Source: Acanthamoeba castellanii str. Neff
Taxonomy: Eukaryota; Discosea; Longamoebia; Acanthamoebidae
Assembly (NCBI RefSeq): GCF_000313135.1
Contig: NW_004457586.1
Location: 730,990-794,989, forward strand
Direction of reading: 5' to 3'
DNA length: 64,000 nucleotides
Below, one piece after another: positions 24,887 to 36,800 of this stretch; the first letter of the stretch is position 1, and every line of letters begins with the position of its first letter. The notes under the pieces were generated by a model. That model searched no databases. It saw only the letters and a program-made list of their open reading frames with translations, and was not told the DNA's origin. The translations under genes were made by a program, and so were the position numbers.

Positions 24887-25002
24887 CTTCCTCCAATCTG
24901 CTGCCTCTACTCTGTGCTCACTGCTGTGTTCGTTCAGCACTGCTTTGTGCCTCGCCTTTTCTCTTCTTTTTCTCTCATAAATCAAAATAATTGATAGGAC
25001 GA
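24887..25002. promoter_or_regulatory. Compact bidirectional promoter region (PPIL4 / dephospho-CoA kinase)
   Basis: Only 116 bp separate the two divergent start codons. The strip is T-rich toward the kinase gene (CTTTTCTCTTCTTTTTCTCTC near 24956-24976). No canonical TATA element is convincing. Shared promoter function is inferred from spacing. Confidence 0.55.
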
Positions 25003-26284
25003 TGGCAGGACATGTTGCTGTAATTGGCTTGACTGGGAGCATATGCTCAGGTACGCAAGATTGAACGCATTTTTGAGATTTATGGTTCGTTCAATCACCG
25101 TTTTAATCCAGGCAAGTCAACGATTGCCACCTACCTGAAGGAGGAGCTGGGTGCGGTGAAGATCGATGCTGATCTGTTGGGCCACCAGGCCTATGCACCT
25201 GGCACGGATGCTTACCGCCAGGTCGTGGAGACCTTCGGCAAGGGCGTGGAGCTCGAGGATGGGAGCGGCATCAACCGACGGGCGCTGGGTGCCATCGTCT
25301 TTGGCCAGAAGGACAAGATGAAGCAACTCACCGACATCGTGTGGCCGGGTACCCTCACAGCCTGCATCATCCACCATCGTCACTGCTTGCACCCCATCTC
25401 ATTCGGCAATGCTGCCTTCGCTTCAGCCATCCGAAAGCTGGCTCTGGGTGCCTTTGAAGCCGTGCGCGAGGAGGCCAAGCACAGCAACGAAGACAGAATC
25501 GTCGTGTTTGAAGCCGCGGTTCTGGTTGAGGCCGGTTGGCAGGGTGCGCTGCTTCACACCTTATCACGCACGCACGCACGCACGCACGCACAGCAATGAG
25601 GTGGGGTGGTTTGTCATGAATTGGGAGGGTGGCCCGAAGGCCGTTCAGAAATTGGGTGGCGGGTTGCCCCAACCACCACGCTCTGCTAAAGGGATTGCAG
25701 TTTGCAATCAGCAAGTGGCACGAGCATACCTAGAGACGGTCACAGCTAACGTGCATTTGCCCCGAGCGCAAGGATTGAGTCTTACTGCTCGGCTCGCTCG
25801 GCCTTTTGTACCCGCGAGCCGAGTGGCCGCCTGTTGGGCGAGAAAAGGCCAAACCATCATCCACAACTTTTCCTTGCCTCTTCATGGAAATTGTTGCTAC
25901 TTCATTTTCATGAAGACGAAAGACTAATACGTGTCGTGTGCCCTTTTCTCTGTCTGTGATCACAGATGTGGTCGATGAGGTATGGGTGCTGGAGCTCCCG
26001 GTAGAAGTGGCCAAGCAGCGACTGATGAACAGGAATTCGCTATCGGAAGCTGATGTACGGCGAAAAAGAGAACTCATCTCGCACGCGGCACGACTGACCT
26101 TGACTTGCTCTCTCTCTTTCTCCAGGCGCTCCAACGGATTAACTCTCAGCTGAGCAACGAGGAGCGCACGAAGGGAGCGCATGTGGTGATCAGCGCGGAC
26201 GGCACTCCCGACGAAGTGAAGGCCCGAGTGCACGAGGAGTGGCAGAAGTTCCTCGAGCGGAAGCACGTTCACCCCAAGCCCTAA
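25003..26284 (+). CDS. Dephospho-CoA kinase
   Basis: Phosphorylates the 3'-OH of the ribose in dephospho-CoA, the last step of CoA synthesis. The ATG at 25003 starts [20 protein letters not shown], where the P-loop GSICSGKST is split by the first intron. [66 protein letters not shown] and [14 protein letters not shown] are the usual CoaE blocks, the last being the adenine-binding and lid part. There are about four introns; the largest, 25545-25965, contains an (ACGC)n run and no coding. The protein is a stand-alone kinase rather than the bifunctional COASY of animals, as no adenylyltransferase domain is seen upstream. Confidence 0.93.
25564..25591. repeat. (ACGC)n microsatellite in kinase intron
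   Basis: Tandem ACGC units within the large intron of the dephospho-CoA kinase gene. Confidence 0.85.
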
Positions 26285-26375
26285 TCAACCTTGCTTAGTG
26301 TCCCCCCTCTCTAGAAACGGATATGCAGCTGCTCAATTATTATGACATTCACGCAACGCCAAGAATGTAGCTCGC

Positions 26376-27293
26376 TCAAGGCCAGTCGGGCGGGCATCCC
26401 TTGTTGATGATGTTCTTGCAGTAGGTCGGGAGCTTGAAGAGGGCAGGGTCCTGCGGCCCCAGCACGACATCGAGGTAGTCCGTCGCGCCCGGGTCCTCCG
26501 CTTGATTGGTACTCCGCACTGCACAAACCAACAGTCCACAATCACAACGAGATGGTGGTCACGTTCTTCGTTCTTCATGTTGCGTCGCGGGTGGTGGTGC
26601 CGTACGGGGAGTGTGGATAGAGTCGCTGCGGGCGAAGTAGTCGATGCCCAGCTCGGGGAGAGTCCACCGGTCAGCGTAGAGGCCCCGGAAGTTGTCCGAG
26701 CCCTTGTACACTCCGGTCTGCAACCACCACGGCGAGACTGGGCACGCTCATGCGTGAGTAACACGAATCTTCAGGGTAAGGAGGGCTCCAAGATAGAAAG
26801 GCGTACTGGTGCCGAGGCCGTCGTGGTCGAGATAACAGCCCTGTTCCTCGGGGAAGGTGAACCACACCTGGTTGTTGGCGAAGACGACGCTGCAGTTGAG
26901 CGACCACTTGTCCTCAGTGCTGTAGTACCCATTCATGAAGTCGGTCCTGTGGACAACCATGGTTCGTCAGTCGTACGTCGGTGTTGTGTGTTTTGTGTGT
27001 GCGTTGACGTACCTGGTCCAGCCATGGGGCCAATCGTAGTAGAACTTGGCCCACCATATGTGCGAGTTGAACGGGTTGATCTTGGCCTGGGTCGCGTTCC
27101 ACTGGAAGGGCCACACCGGAGCCGTTTTGTTCTGTCCGTCGGGCTCGGTGGCAAAATAGTGGGCCTTGCCCAGACCCTCCGGCGACAGCGGCAGACCCCG
27201 GGAGGCCGCCCCACTGAGTGCCGCGGTGGCGAGTGCCAGGCAGGAGAACAGGAGTAGCGTGCCGGTGGCGATGTGGTATGCGGGAGGTGACAT
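26376..27293 (-). CDS. Secreted protein of unknown family
   Basis: Starts at the ATG at 27293 with a clear signal peptide (SPPAYHIATGTLLLFSCLAL, then ATAALSGA as the cleavage region). The mature part is rich in aromatic residues: GKAHYFATEPDG, WPFQWNATQAKINPF, HIWWAKFYYDWPHGWTR, GYYSTEDKWSLNCSVVF, VWFTFPEEQGCYLDHDGLG, TGVYKGSDNFRGLYADRW, LGIDYFARSD, NQAEDPGATDYLDVVLG, KLPTYCKNIINKGCPPDWP. Four or more Cys and several N-glycosylation sequons (NKT, NAT, NCS) support an extracellular role. Three or more introns. No catalytic motif is recognised. Divergent with the SNARE gene (231 bp apart). Confidence 0.72.
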
Positions 27294-27524
27294 GAGAGGT
27301 GATGGTTGTGTGTATCGCTGAAGGAGTGGAAGAGCCCTTTTATCTCAGCGCTGCAGAAGCGGCCACACCGTCAACCTCGCTTGCCTATTCTTCTTTATTT
27401 ACCTCCCACGCTGGGCGGTCCGGACAAAGAATACCCGTAAGCTTTAAGAAGGTGGTCCACGTCGGCTGCTACCTTCTTTTTCTGCCGAAATTCAACAACT
27501 GCAATCTTGCTCTTGACGCATCTG

Positions 27525-28668
27525 ATGGATAAGAGCAGAAGGAAGCACCAGGCTTTGGATGGTAACGCTGGGAGGACCCCCACAAAGGCGAGTAGCTATG
27601 CGGAAGAACGTCCGAACCAGCTCTCCTCTCTCTACCGAGGTAGGCTTCGTCCACACACACACCCCCCCCCGCGCGAATCCAGCAGATTGTGACGTCGTGC
27701 GAATTGGCAGGGCACGAGTTTGAAGAAGAGCTGCCCAGGACCAAGCGCATGCTCCGAACAGCTGAGGAAAGCAAAGCCGTAGCCACTGCTACCCTTGACC
27801 AGCTGCACCACCAAGGCGGTACGCGATTTATTATTATTATTATTTGTGGCTTACGTGCTGGTGGCCGGCGTTGCAGAGCAATTGGACAGAGCCGAGGCAG
27901 CGATGGAGCGGATGGAAGGTGATCTGAACACCGCTGACTGGCTGCTCCGCGGGATGCGGTCCTACACCGGCGCGCTGGTGAACTATTTCGTCGCTCCACC
28001 ACCACCACCCGAGCCTGCGGTGACGGAATCAAAGCGAAGGCCTGTGCAAAGGAAGACGAGAAGCAGTAGCATGAACAGGGGAGATATAGTCATCGGTACT
28101 CATGACCTTTGCCCTGCGACGTCCGAAGCTTACCTACTCTTCCTGCTATACAGAAGAAGACGAGGAGTGGGTGTTGATGGCGTCAGGCAAGCGTGTGAAT
28201 AGACAACCTGCCGCTGCTATGGTACCCCTCCCCTACCTCACACGCCATGCACGATAGAGCGCTTACAGCACTATTCGTTGGGATGTGTAGCCAAAGACAG
28301 AGAAACCGACACCACAAGATGAGTGGGAGAAGCGGAGAGAGGAGGACAAGGACCTCGACAATGTCTACGATGTCGTGAGTAATTGTATGATTCTACTGGC
28401 CCGCCAACATTCAGCCTGACTCTGACAAGCCAACTCTTTCTCTTTCATACAGTGAAAGAGCTGAGCATGGAAGCGGGGAAGGAAGTGGTACTTGTGCTTA
28501 CTCGTACGTTGCTATCTTCCGCGGAAGTAGCTCACATTCTTGGTTCTCTTTCCTTCACAGCGTAAGCAGAACGAGCAGCTCGATCGGCTCAATGGTGGAA
28601 TGGACGAGCTCAATGTCAAGATCACCAAGACCAACAAAAGGGTCAAGAAGCATCTCAAGGGTAGATAG
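27525..28668 (+). CDS. SNAP-25/SNAP-29-like Qb+Qc SNARE
   Basis: A membrane-fusion SNARE supplying two helices. The ATG at 27525 begins MDKSRRKHQALDG. The first SNARE motif is spread over exons (LRTAEESKAVATATLDQLHH then QGEQLDRAEAAMERMEGDL), with the zero-layer Gln in GEQLDR; compare [20 protein letters not shown] of animal SNAP-25. The linker (VNYFVAPPPPPEPAVTE) is Pro-rich and Arg/Ser-rich with no Cys cluster, as in SNAP-29 or plant SNAP33, so no palmitoylation anchor is expected. The second motif is ELSMEAGKEVV then RKQNEQLDRLNGGMDELNVK and ITKTNKRVKKHL, again with a zero-layer Gln, ending six residues later at the stop at 28668. About six introns; some borders between 28080 and 28380 are uncertain. 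Confidence 0.85.
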
Positions 28669-28981
28669 ATGTCACATCCCTCTCACCTTGCAGCCACACA
28701 ATTCGATGGCCGCTTGTCAATATGTAAATATCCCATCCTCGCATTATTTTTCTATTTTCTGGGTTTTCCTTTTGTTTTGTTGTCGACAATAACTCTTTGT
28801 TCGACAAGAAAGGCAGCTCTTCTCTAGGCATCTTTTGCATCTCCCTCTTCTCCTATCCTTTCCTTATCACCCTTTCTGCTATTTATTGAGCGAACCTATA
28901 ACTCTTGGGTTCAGCTCCACCTCAATCTTCGGAATTCATCTACTTACGCAAGGGAGGATTTTGATCTCATCCCTAAACGTT
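28669..28981. other. Intergenic, SNARE 3' flank and receptor 5' flank
   Basis: About 310 bp, T/C-rich on the plus strand. No gene is seen; it holds the SNARE 3' UTR and the receptor promoter. Confidence 0.45.
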
Positions 28982-31900
28982 ATGTCGAAAACTTCTGCTC
29001 TTCGAGCAACTCTTCCTTCTCCGCTCCTCTTCTTTTTCTGCGTCTTTCTCTCCCTATGCACACACACCTGGTCTCAGCGGTTCCAACAATGCCCGTGCTA
29101 CGACCCGCTTTACGACCCCTCGGGTTCGGACTGCCAGGGCGACTTCATCATGGGCAACCAACCTGTAGACGAGTTCTTAGACGTGCGAGTCTCCCCTCTC
29201 CGTTCCTTTTTTATGCTTTGCCCCTGGTGACCACAACCACTATTCCACTGTGAGCGCAGATATCGAAGTGCATCAACTTGAGGCGGATAACGGGCAACAT
29301 GATCATAGAGGTGCCCTTCCCTGCCCTGGTGCAGCTCGCGACCACGCTGTCGGTTTTAATAACATTATTGTGAAATCGCAGTATCACTCCTACGCCAAGA
29401 ACCTGAATGGGCTTCTCAATCTCCAGAGCGTTGAGGGCTACGTATCCATCATGGTGCGACCAACCTTCTAGGTTGTCCAGACCGTAGCCACTAACACAGT
29501 TGTCTTGCTTTGCATTGTGCAGCACAATGCGTTGACCAACATTGATGGCCTTTCCTCCCTCAAATCTGTTGGCCAGTACGTCAACGTTAAGGTGCGATCG
29601 ATACCACCCCAAAGTTGTAGCGGCCTTTGCCAGTGGCAAATAACATGCATGTGTGTGCAGTACAACACCAACCTCACAAGCATCAACGGCCTACGGTCTT
29701 TGAGCAGCGTCGGAGGATTGGTGGCCATCGAAGTGCGTTGGAGTCCACGCCTGGGCCCCACTGCTGAAAGTTTGCTAACATTTGCCTGCGCAGTGGAATC
29801 CACTTATAACAAACGTTAACGGACTGCGCAGTCTGAACACGCTTCCCGGCGGCGATCTGGCTATACAGGTACTGTTTTACACCAGGCGCTCGCTTACTAT
29901 ATCTCTCTCTAACCAGTCCGCCTTCATCACCAGTACAACGATGCCTTGGTCGACCTGAATGGCCTCGCCAACCTCACCAGCACGAAAGGCCTCTACATCA
30001 GCGTACGCTGCCCTCTTCACATTTTTTTTTTCGCGTTGGTAAAGGGTCTGATTCATGAAACCACAGGAGAATCCACTTCTGACCAACCTGCAAGGCCTGG
30101 AGAACCTCGCCACCATTGATGGAGAAGTTATCATCTCGGTGCGTTCCCATAGCTCTCGTGGGACATGGCCACAACATTTTGACCCCAACCCTGTGCACAG
30201 TCCAACAAACTCCTGGAAGACGTGGATGCGCTACGAGGTCTCAGCTACATCTCCAACTCGGTCATCCTCAGCGTAAGCGTTCCCCCCCCCCACTGGCCAA
30301 TGCTTCGTCATCACCGAGTCTTAGCCGCTTTTCGTGGCACTGCAGAACAACGTGGCTCTGACATCGCTCGGGAGAGCCTTTACCGCGGTAACGGCCATAG
30401 GCTGGGATCTCGTGGTCACGGTATTACCGCCCACTGGGCGTGGTAAGCTCGTTGTTTTTGTTCTCACCTCCATTCGCTCTGTTCGCACAGCAATCGTCGC
30501 TCAACAATCTGGAGGGGTTCCGCAATGTCCGAAGTATCGAGGCATCTTTGTCTCTGTCGGTACGCTGGCCTCCCTCTTGCGGTCCAATGGAGTACAGCTG
30601 CTGACAGCTCCCATGTTCTCCACGACATCAGAATAATCGGGCGCTCGTCTCGCTGGCCGGTTTGGAGGCGCTCACGACGATTGGCAATGACCTCAGCATC
30701 ACGGTATGGACTTGGTTCTCCCGCCAGCAGAAGATACCCACCGCCTCACATCATTGCGATTACAGTACAACCAGGAGCTGCGGAGTCTGGAAGGGATTGA
30801 CAGCCTCGCTCGAGTGGATTTCCACGTTTTCATCGAAGTACCACCTACTGCTTCGCCTTCAACAGTTTTGGAGGTGAACAATCCTCACCTTTCCTCATCT
30901 GTCGTCTATCCAGAACAACGCGAGGCTCGAGAACATTGACGCGCTCAAACAACTCACGTTCGTCGGCGAAAGCGTTGACGTGAAGGTAGAGTTGTCAAGT
31001 TGAGCCCTCATTTAGCTCTCAATCATTACTCACCCCGACACTCGTCACCACGTAGTCGAACCTCGTGCTAGCCAACATCGATGGATTGATCGGCCTGTCC
31101 TCGCTCAACGGCGACTTGTCCATCTTGGTATGGGCCCAACAACTACTGACGTCGATGTATAAAGCTGTGGCTTACCGCTGACCTGCTGGTTGTGCAGAAC
31201 AACGCGGGCCTCACCAGTGTCGCGGGCCTGGGTTCGCTGCAATATCTTACTGTAGGCGATCTGATGATCCAGGTACGCTCGCCAGTCTACCCACTTCATG
31301 CCATAGCTAACGTATGCCATCGTAAAACTTCAGAACAACGCTGCGCTGACCACCTTGGATGGCCTTTATCGCCTCGACAGCGTGGCCAGTGTCCTTGTCA
31401 CGGTAAACCCTCATAGCCCAGTGTCCGCTCTTTCTCTCTCTCTCTCTCACTTGCCTATTGCCAAATGCTCACATTTGCCATGTCGCTCAGGGCAACAATA
31501 ACCTGACCAGCGTGCGCGGTCTATGCGGGCTCACGAGGGTGATCAGCGGTACCTTCATTGTGGTACGTCGCTGACCTTGAATGTTGTATTTGGCGGTGGT
31601 GCGCTGATGCTAGCCGACCCGCACACACCATCAGACGGGCGACTCTCTGGAATGTCACCCGACGGCGGTGCTCATCAGCACCACCTGCAACTGCTCGGCG
31701 CTCCCCGAGCCATCGCCCTCGCCCTCTCCCTCCACAGCATTCGTTTCCGCCTCGCCCTCTTCCGTGGCCTCCCCCGAGGTCTTTGGCACTTCCTCAGCGA
31801 CCCCCTCCGCATCACCTTCGAAGGCCAGCGCGTCGCCCTCGGCGACGTCGGGCTTGTCACCACCCGCATCCCCATCTGTCTCGCCCACGCCCCCCACCTC

Positions 31901-32372
31901 CTCTACGGCGAGCCCCACGCCTTCTACCACAAGGGTCTCGGCCACGCCATCAGCCTCCGCCTCCGCCACTTCTTCGCCGTCTCTCTCGCCCGCCGTCACG
32001 CCTTCGTCGTCCCACTCACACGCGCCCACGCCCACGCCCACCGCCTCCGTCTCTGTCGCTGTCTCGGCTTCGGCGTCGGCCTCACGCTCCCCGCCGGTCA
32101 AGTCGGCCTCCGTAAGCCCGTCTGCCGCGGAGGCTGCGGGCGGAGGTGGTGAAGGAGGACGCGACGGCCTCGGACCCGTGCTGTGGGCCATCCTCGGCGC
32201 CTGCGGCGCCATCGCGGCGCTGGTGTGCCTGTTGGTGGCGGGCCTGTGCTGGCGTCGCAAGAAGTCGCGAGGCTTCATCATCCCTTGGAACGGCGTTCTG
32301 GGCTATCGCAAGAGCTACGACGACATCGCCAACATGGACTTGGTCACCGCCTCCCAGCTCAAGATCAACTAG
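28982..32372 (+). CDS. Type I membrane receptor with L-domain/LRR-like repeats and Ser/Pro/Thr stalk
   Basis: A surface protein with signal peptide (TLPSPLLFFFCVFLSLCTH after ATG at 28982), a Cys-containing cap (QQCPCYDPLYDPSGSDCQGD) and then about fourteen repeats of ~24 residues of the type N-x-x-L-x-x-[IVL]-x-G-L-x-x-L-x-x-[VI] (for example LTNLQGLENLATIDGEVIIS, LVSLAGLEALTTIGNDLSIT, LTSVAGLGSLQYL). This is the receptor L-domain pattern of the insulin/EGF-receptor type. Nearly every repeat is one exon, with introns at the same place in the repeat. A C-terminal cap with Cys (CHPTAVLISTTCNC) is followed by ~130 residues of Ser/Pro/Ala/Thr-rich stalk, one membrane span (LWAILGACGAIAALVCLLVA) and a short basic tail (WRRKKSRGF ... 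YRKSYDDIANMDLV). No kinase domain. Ligand unknown. Confidence 0.85.
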
Positions 32373-32528
32373 ATCGTCGTGCTACATACACCTCTCTCTT
32401 TCTGCTACCTTTGGACACAAACACAACTCTTCGTCATCATGCCCCGAAGGACCCTGTGGGTGGATGCAAACCTCTTCCATTGTGTACGTGGTGGTCTTGT
32501 GCGTGCACCGCCATCATCGGCAGCATGC

Positions 32529-33130
32529 TCACCAGGCGTCCCTGGGTGGATGTTGCTGGTGCTGGTGGTGCTGCTGCTGCTGCTGCTGACGGTGTCGCTC
32601 CTGGCGGTCGCGCGTGTGCACATCCTCTGCGTAGTCGGTGCGTCGTCGCCTGGACGGATCGTCGGCGGTCGTTCGTGTGTCGTCGGGGCTGCATCGCACG
32701 AAGAAGAAGAAGAAGAAGAAAAAGGGGTGTCATTCACGTAGCGAAGCAGGTAAAGTGGCGCGTACCTGCTCCTTTTGTGTGAAGCGTACGGCCGTTGCGG
32801 CTGATGATCAGCATACCCTTGGTGGTCGCCTTCGCGGTGATCTCGAAATGGTGGCCGTGGATGGTGCTCGTACTCGCTGCGGTTTGAACGTTGGTACCGA
32901 TCCTCCTCGCCTCGATCTCTGTAACCACCACCCCCTCCTTGTTGTGGCGCACCACTTCGAGCCGCGAATCGCCGGCTCACGCCCTCTGGCACCTTCAATT
33001 TGGGCACCGGGTAGGGCGAGACGAGCGGCGTCCTCATGTACTCCTCGTTGTCTGGCCCATACAGATCCACCACCTCTGCCGCTACATTTGCTTCTCCTCC
33101 CGCTCTGCTCGATTCCTCCCCTTGCTGCAT
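32529..33130 (-). CDS. Disordered Arg/Gln/His-rich protein (~175 aa), unknown
   Basis: Starts at the ATG at 33130 (MQQGEESSRAGGEANVAAE). The most sequence-specific part is VVDLYGPDNEEYMRTPLVSP followed by YPVPKLKVPEGVSRRFAARS. The rest is Gly-rich then RDRGEEDRYQRSNRSEYEHH, HREGDHQGYADHQPQRPYAS. A single intron (GTACGCGCC donor near 32767, acceptor near 32698) joins in frame to DDTRTTADDPSRRRRTDYAE and a Gln/His run ending RDAW at the stop at 32529. It looks like an RNA-binding or nuclear disordered protein. No family recognised. Divergent with the golgin gene (128 bp). Confidence 0.6.
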
Positions 33131-33258
33131 TTCGATTATTTTGGAAAAGAAAAGAAAGAAAGAAATAAAAGTTTGTTGCTAATCGATGCCACGCAAACAG
33201 GGAGGCAAGTGAGGAGGAATTGAACCGAACGTGGTAACGAGTGGAGAGGGAGACAAAA

Positions 33259-33829
33259 ATGAGTGAATCGGTGTGGGGACGATTTTCAGCTTTTACGGAT
33301 CAATTGAGCCAATTGACGAGGGAGGTGATTGCTGATGATGAGGAAGAAGATGAAGACGTCCTGGAGGAGAACGAAGATCAAGAGACACATGAAGATCAAG
33401 GCCTTAATGGAGCACAACAGACACATCACCGCCACCCAGCCAGCCTTGAAGATTCAGACGAAGCCTTCTTCGGTGAGGAAGATGGGCTCGGGGCAGCGGA
33501 TGAGGGCGACGAGGTTGCGCAGTTGAAGTCCGTCATCGCCGCACAGAAGCGAGAGGTGCCTACGCCATTTCATTAACAGTGAGTCCAGCAAGGCGCTGAC
33601 ACAAACTCTCTCCATCACCATCGCACATAACACGACACACGACGCACACACGACACACCACACACGACACACAACACACAACACACAAAGCTTGCGGATC
33701 GACAGAAGGAGTGGACCGCCAGCCAAAGCAAACTGCAGAAGCAGCTCAGGGCAAAGCAGGTTTGCACACGCTACACCTTCACACGCCGATGCATGCGCCA
33801 TCTCAACTTACCATAGTGCGCTCCCACAT

Positions 33830-33860
<31 letters not shown>

Positions 33861-36800
33861 GGAGGAAATCACTTCTCTGCAGAGAGAGAACCTACAGCTG
33901 AACGAAGTGCGCGGCAATCCCGGCGCCAAGGACTTCCCAACGTCTGGTACCGTGACCATCCCGGACACTTGCCTTTAGCCTCGCGCTGAACGTATGCTGG
34001 TCGCGCGTGTGTCGTGTCGTTGGTCGTGTCGTGTCATGCCGTGTCCGTCTAGCTGGACCGGGAAACGTGGGAGCCCCTTTGCCTGCCCGCTCTCCCAGCA
34101 TAGATTCCCTGCAGGGCCTGTCGGAGATTGAGGCCGAGAAGAGTGCGCTCACGCTCCTTTACACTCCGTGCTCTTGTCACTTGGCCTCACGCCATCCCTG
34201 TGCACACATGTGTGACGGCCAACAGAAGAGCTCTCCACTCTATTGAACCAAACACAGAAAGAGAACGACCGGCTCAAGCAGCGCGTGGCTCTCCTCTCTG
34301 CAGAGAAGAAGGTAGGCTCCCACCTCTCTCTCTCTCTCTCTCTCTCGCTTCACGCTTATCGGTTGGTGGTACCTCGTCACACGCACCACTGCTTACCACA
34401 CACACGCACGCACACACGACGCAATCAGACGGATTCGGGCGCCGAGATTGCGACTCTGCAGGCGCAGCACCAGGAGCGACTGCAAAAGATCGTGGAGGCA
34501 CACAATCAGGACCTCACGCTCCTGCAGGAGACCTACCAGGCGTGCGCTGCGCGACTCAAGGATACCGACGCGGCCTTGGCCGAGGAGAAGAGAAGGGTGG
34601 CCGACCTCGAGCGGGCGCGACAAGACCTCGCTGCTGCCCAACTGGCCGCGAAACCAGCGCCTCCACCATCGACCGACGTGCCAACCGACGTGCCTGCCAC
34701 GCAGCCGGAGGAGCACAGGGGATCGGAGGAGGCGTCGACGATCCGCCGGCTGAAGGAGGAAAACGACGGACTAAAGCAGCGCGTGATGGCCTTGCAGCAA
34801 CAGCACGACCTCCAGCAGGACGCGATGGCCAAGGTTCCCTCCACGCCTATGTTGTTGTTTTCGTTGTCTCAGGCGTACTCGTGCACCAGTTATTGACCAG
34901 ACCGTTTTTGCTGTTGCGCGCGTGCCGTGTGCCGTGCGCCTGCCGTGTGCGGTGGTGCCGTGCGCCGTGTGCCGTGTGCCGTGTGCCGGCGCAGCTGAGG
35001 AGCCAGGATGAGGGCACGATTGGCATGATGCAGGCCCTGGTCACCGAGAAGGAGCGCCTTCTGGGCGAGCGAGAAGAGCTCATGAACATTTTCCGCAGCT
35101 TTAAGCTCGAGGAAGATGCCAAAGGCCGAGGCAAGACGGTGGTCTCCCTGGCGCTGCAGGTGGGCGACAAGCTCAAGGCCTCGGAGCAGCAGCGGAAGCG
35201 CGTAGAGGAGCTGGAGACGCTGCTCCGCGGCGCGGCCGAGCAGAAGACGCGGCTGGCCGCGGCCCTGGAAGCGTCCGGCCGCGAACAGGCACAGCTGCGG
35301 GGCGACGCCCAGCGGCTCCAGGCCGAGCTGGGCGCCGCGCAGAAGGCGGCGCAGGCGGGCGCCACCGATAGTCAGGCTCTCGCCGACACCGAGCGCCGCG
35401 AGGCCGAGCGGCTGCGGCAACAGTGCGCCCAGCTGCAGGCCGAGATCAGGACGGCCGAGCGTCAGCGCGAGCGCGATGCGGCCGAGAGGGAGAAGATGCA
35501 GCGCGAGCTGGAGATGGAGCGGCGCGAGCTGGACATGAACGAGCTGCGCGGGGCCGGGGAGAACGTCGAGCGCGTGCAGGCCCTCGAGCGCGACAAGTCG
35601 GAGCTGGAGCGGAGCCTGCGGCAGCTGGAGCTGCGGCGGCGGGAGTGGGCCGAGAAGGACCTCAGGTGGGAGTCGGAGCGGGCCGACCTCATGGACAAGC
35701 AGCGGCTCATGGAGCAGGAGCTGAACCAACTCCGGGCTGGCCGAGACCAGCACCAGCAGGTCCTCTCGTCCGCCGAAGAGCGCGCGCAGAAGCAGGTACT
35801 GCTCTCTGACCACGCCCTGTCGCGCCTTGTTACTGACACTCGGAACCCGCCACCTCGCCAGACCGAGCAGCTGCGCGAGGAACTGATCGAGCTTCGCGGT
35901 CAGTGTGCGGACTTGAAGCAGTACGTAGCTCACTCGGTGTAGTGGCGGTGGTTGTTGTAGTTTCTGGCAGGCGGCTCACCAAAGCCGCCAATGCATGGTG
36001 CGATCGCAACGCGACGAGCAGACAACTGGACGAGGCCAGGGAGGCTTTACTGCAGGCCGGCGCAGATGCCGCGGACGCGAAGAGAGTCACCCTCCTCGGC
36101 TCGCAGGTACTCACAAACACCGCCGTCTTGTTTATTAATTATTATTATTAGTATTATTATTATATGTCGTCTCATCACCTGGGCCCACAGTTGGAGGAGG
36201 CCAAGAAGAAGCTGGAGAAGGCCAACAAGGACTCGGAGAGGTTGCGCATGCACCTGATCGACTCCGAGGACACACACAACCTGCAGCTCATCGAGCTGCA
36301 GAAGAAGATCGACGCGCTCACCAAGAGGTAGACGTACACCGCCCACAACACCGGATTGAAACGGAGCCTCCTTCCGCTCACAATTTTGGCTTTTTCTCTA
36401 ATGCTGCAGGCTCGAGGACTACGAGGGCCGCGAGCACCAGATGAACGATGTCTTGTCGCGCTACGACCAGTTGACCGTACCTCATTCTTCTTCTGCTTCT
36501 GCTTCTGCTTCTTCTTCTTCTTCTTCTTTTCGCATACGTGTTCTGTACAGGCTCACACAAAACCCACTGCAGGAAGAGTACAAGGAGAAGCAGATCGAAT
36601 GCGAGGAGACCGCGATGGCGCTGATGAACCTCCAAACAGTGCTTGAACAGTTCCAGTCCCAGAAGGAGGCCGAGGTAATCAATCATCATCGCCATCGCCG
36701 CCCATGCAAACGCCCCACCCCTGACTTGGCTACAGGTGAGGTACGAGATCGCCAGCCTCCACAAAGAGATCGCTGCCGAGCAGGACAAGACGAGGAAGCT

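Noticed and set aside
32560..32600. Trinucleotide (CTG)n run as a separate element
   Set aside because: It encodes the Gln run of the minus-strand Arg/Gln/His-rich protein and is explained by that gene.
34890..35933. 347-codon Leu/Arg/Gly-rich frame on the minus strand
   Set aside because: It is the exact antisense of the golgin coiled-coil exon; heptad codons with high GC create long antisense frames.
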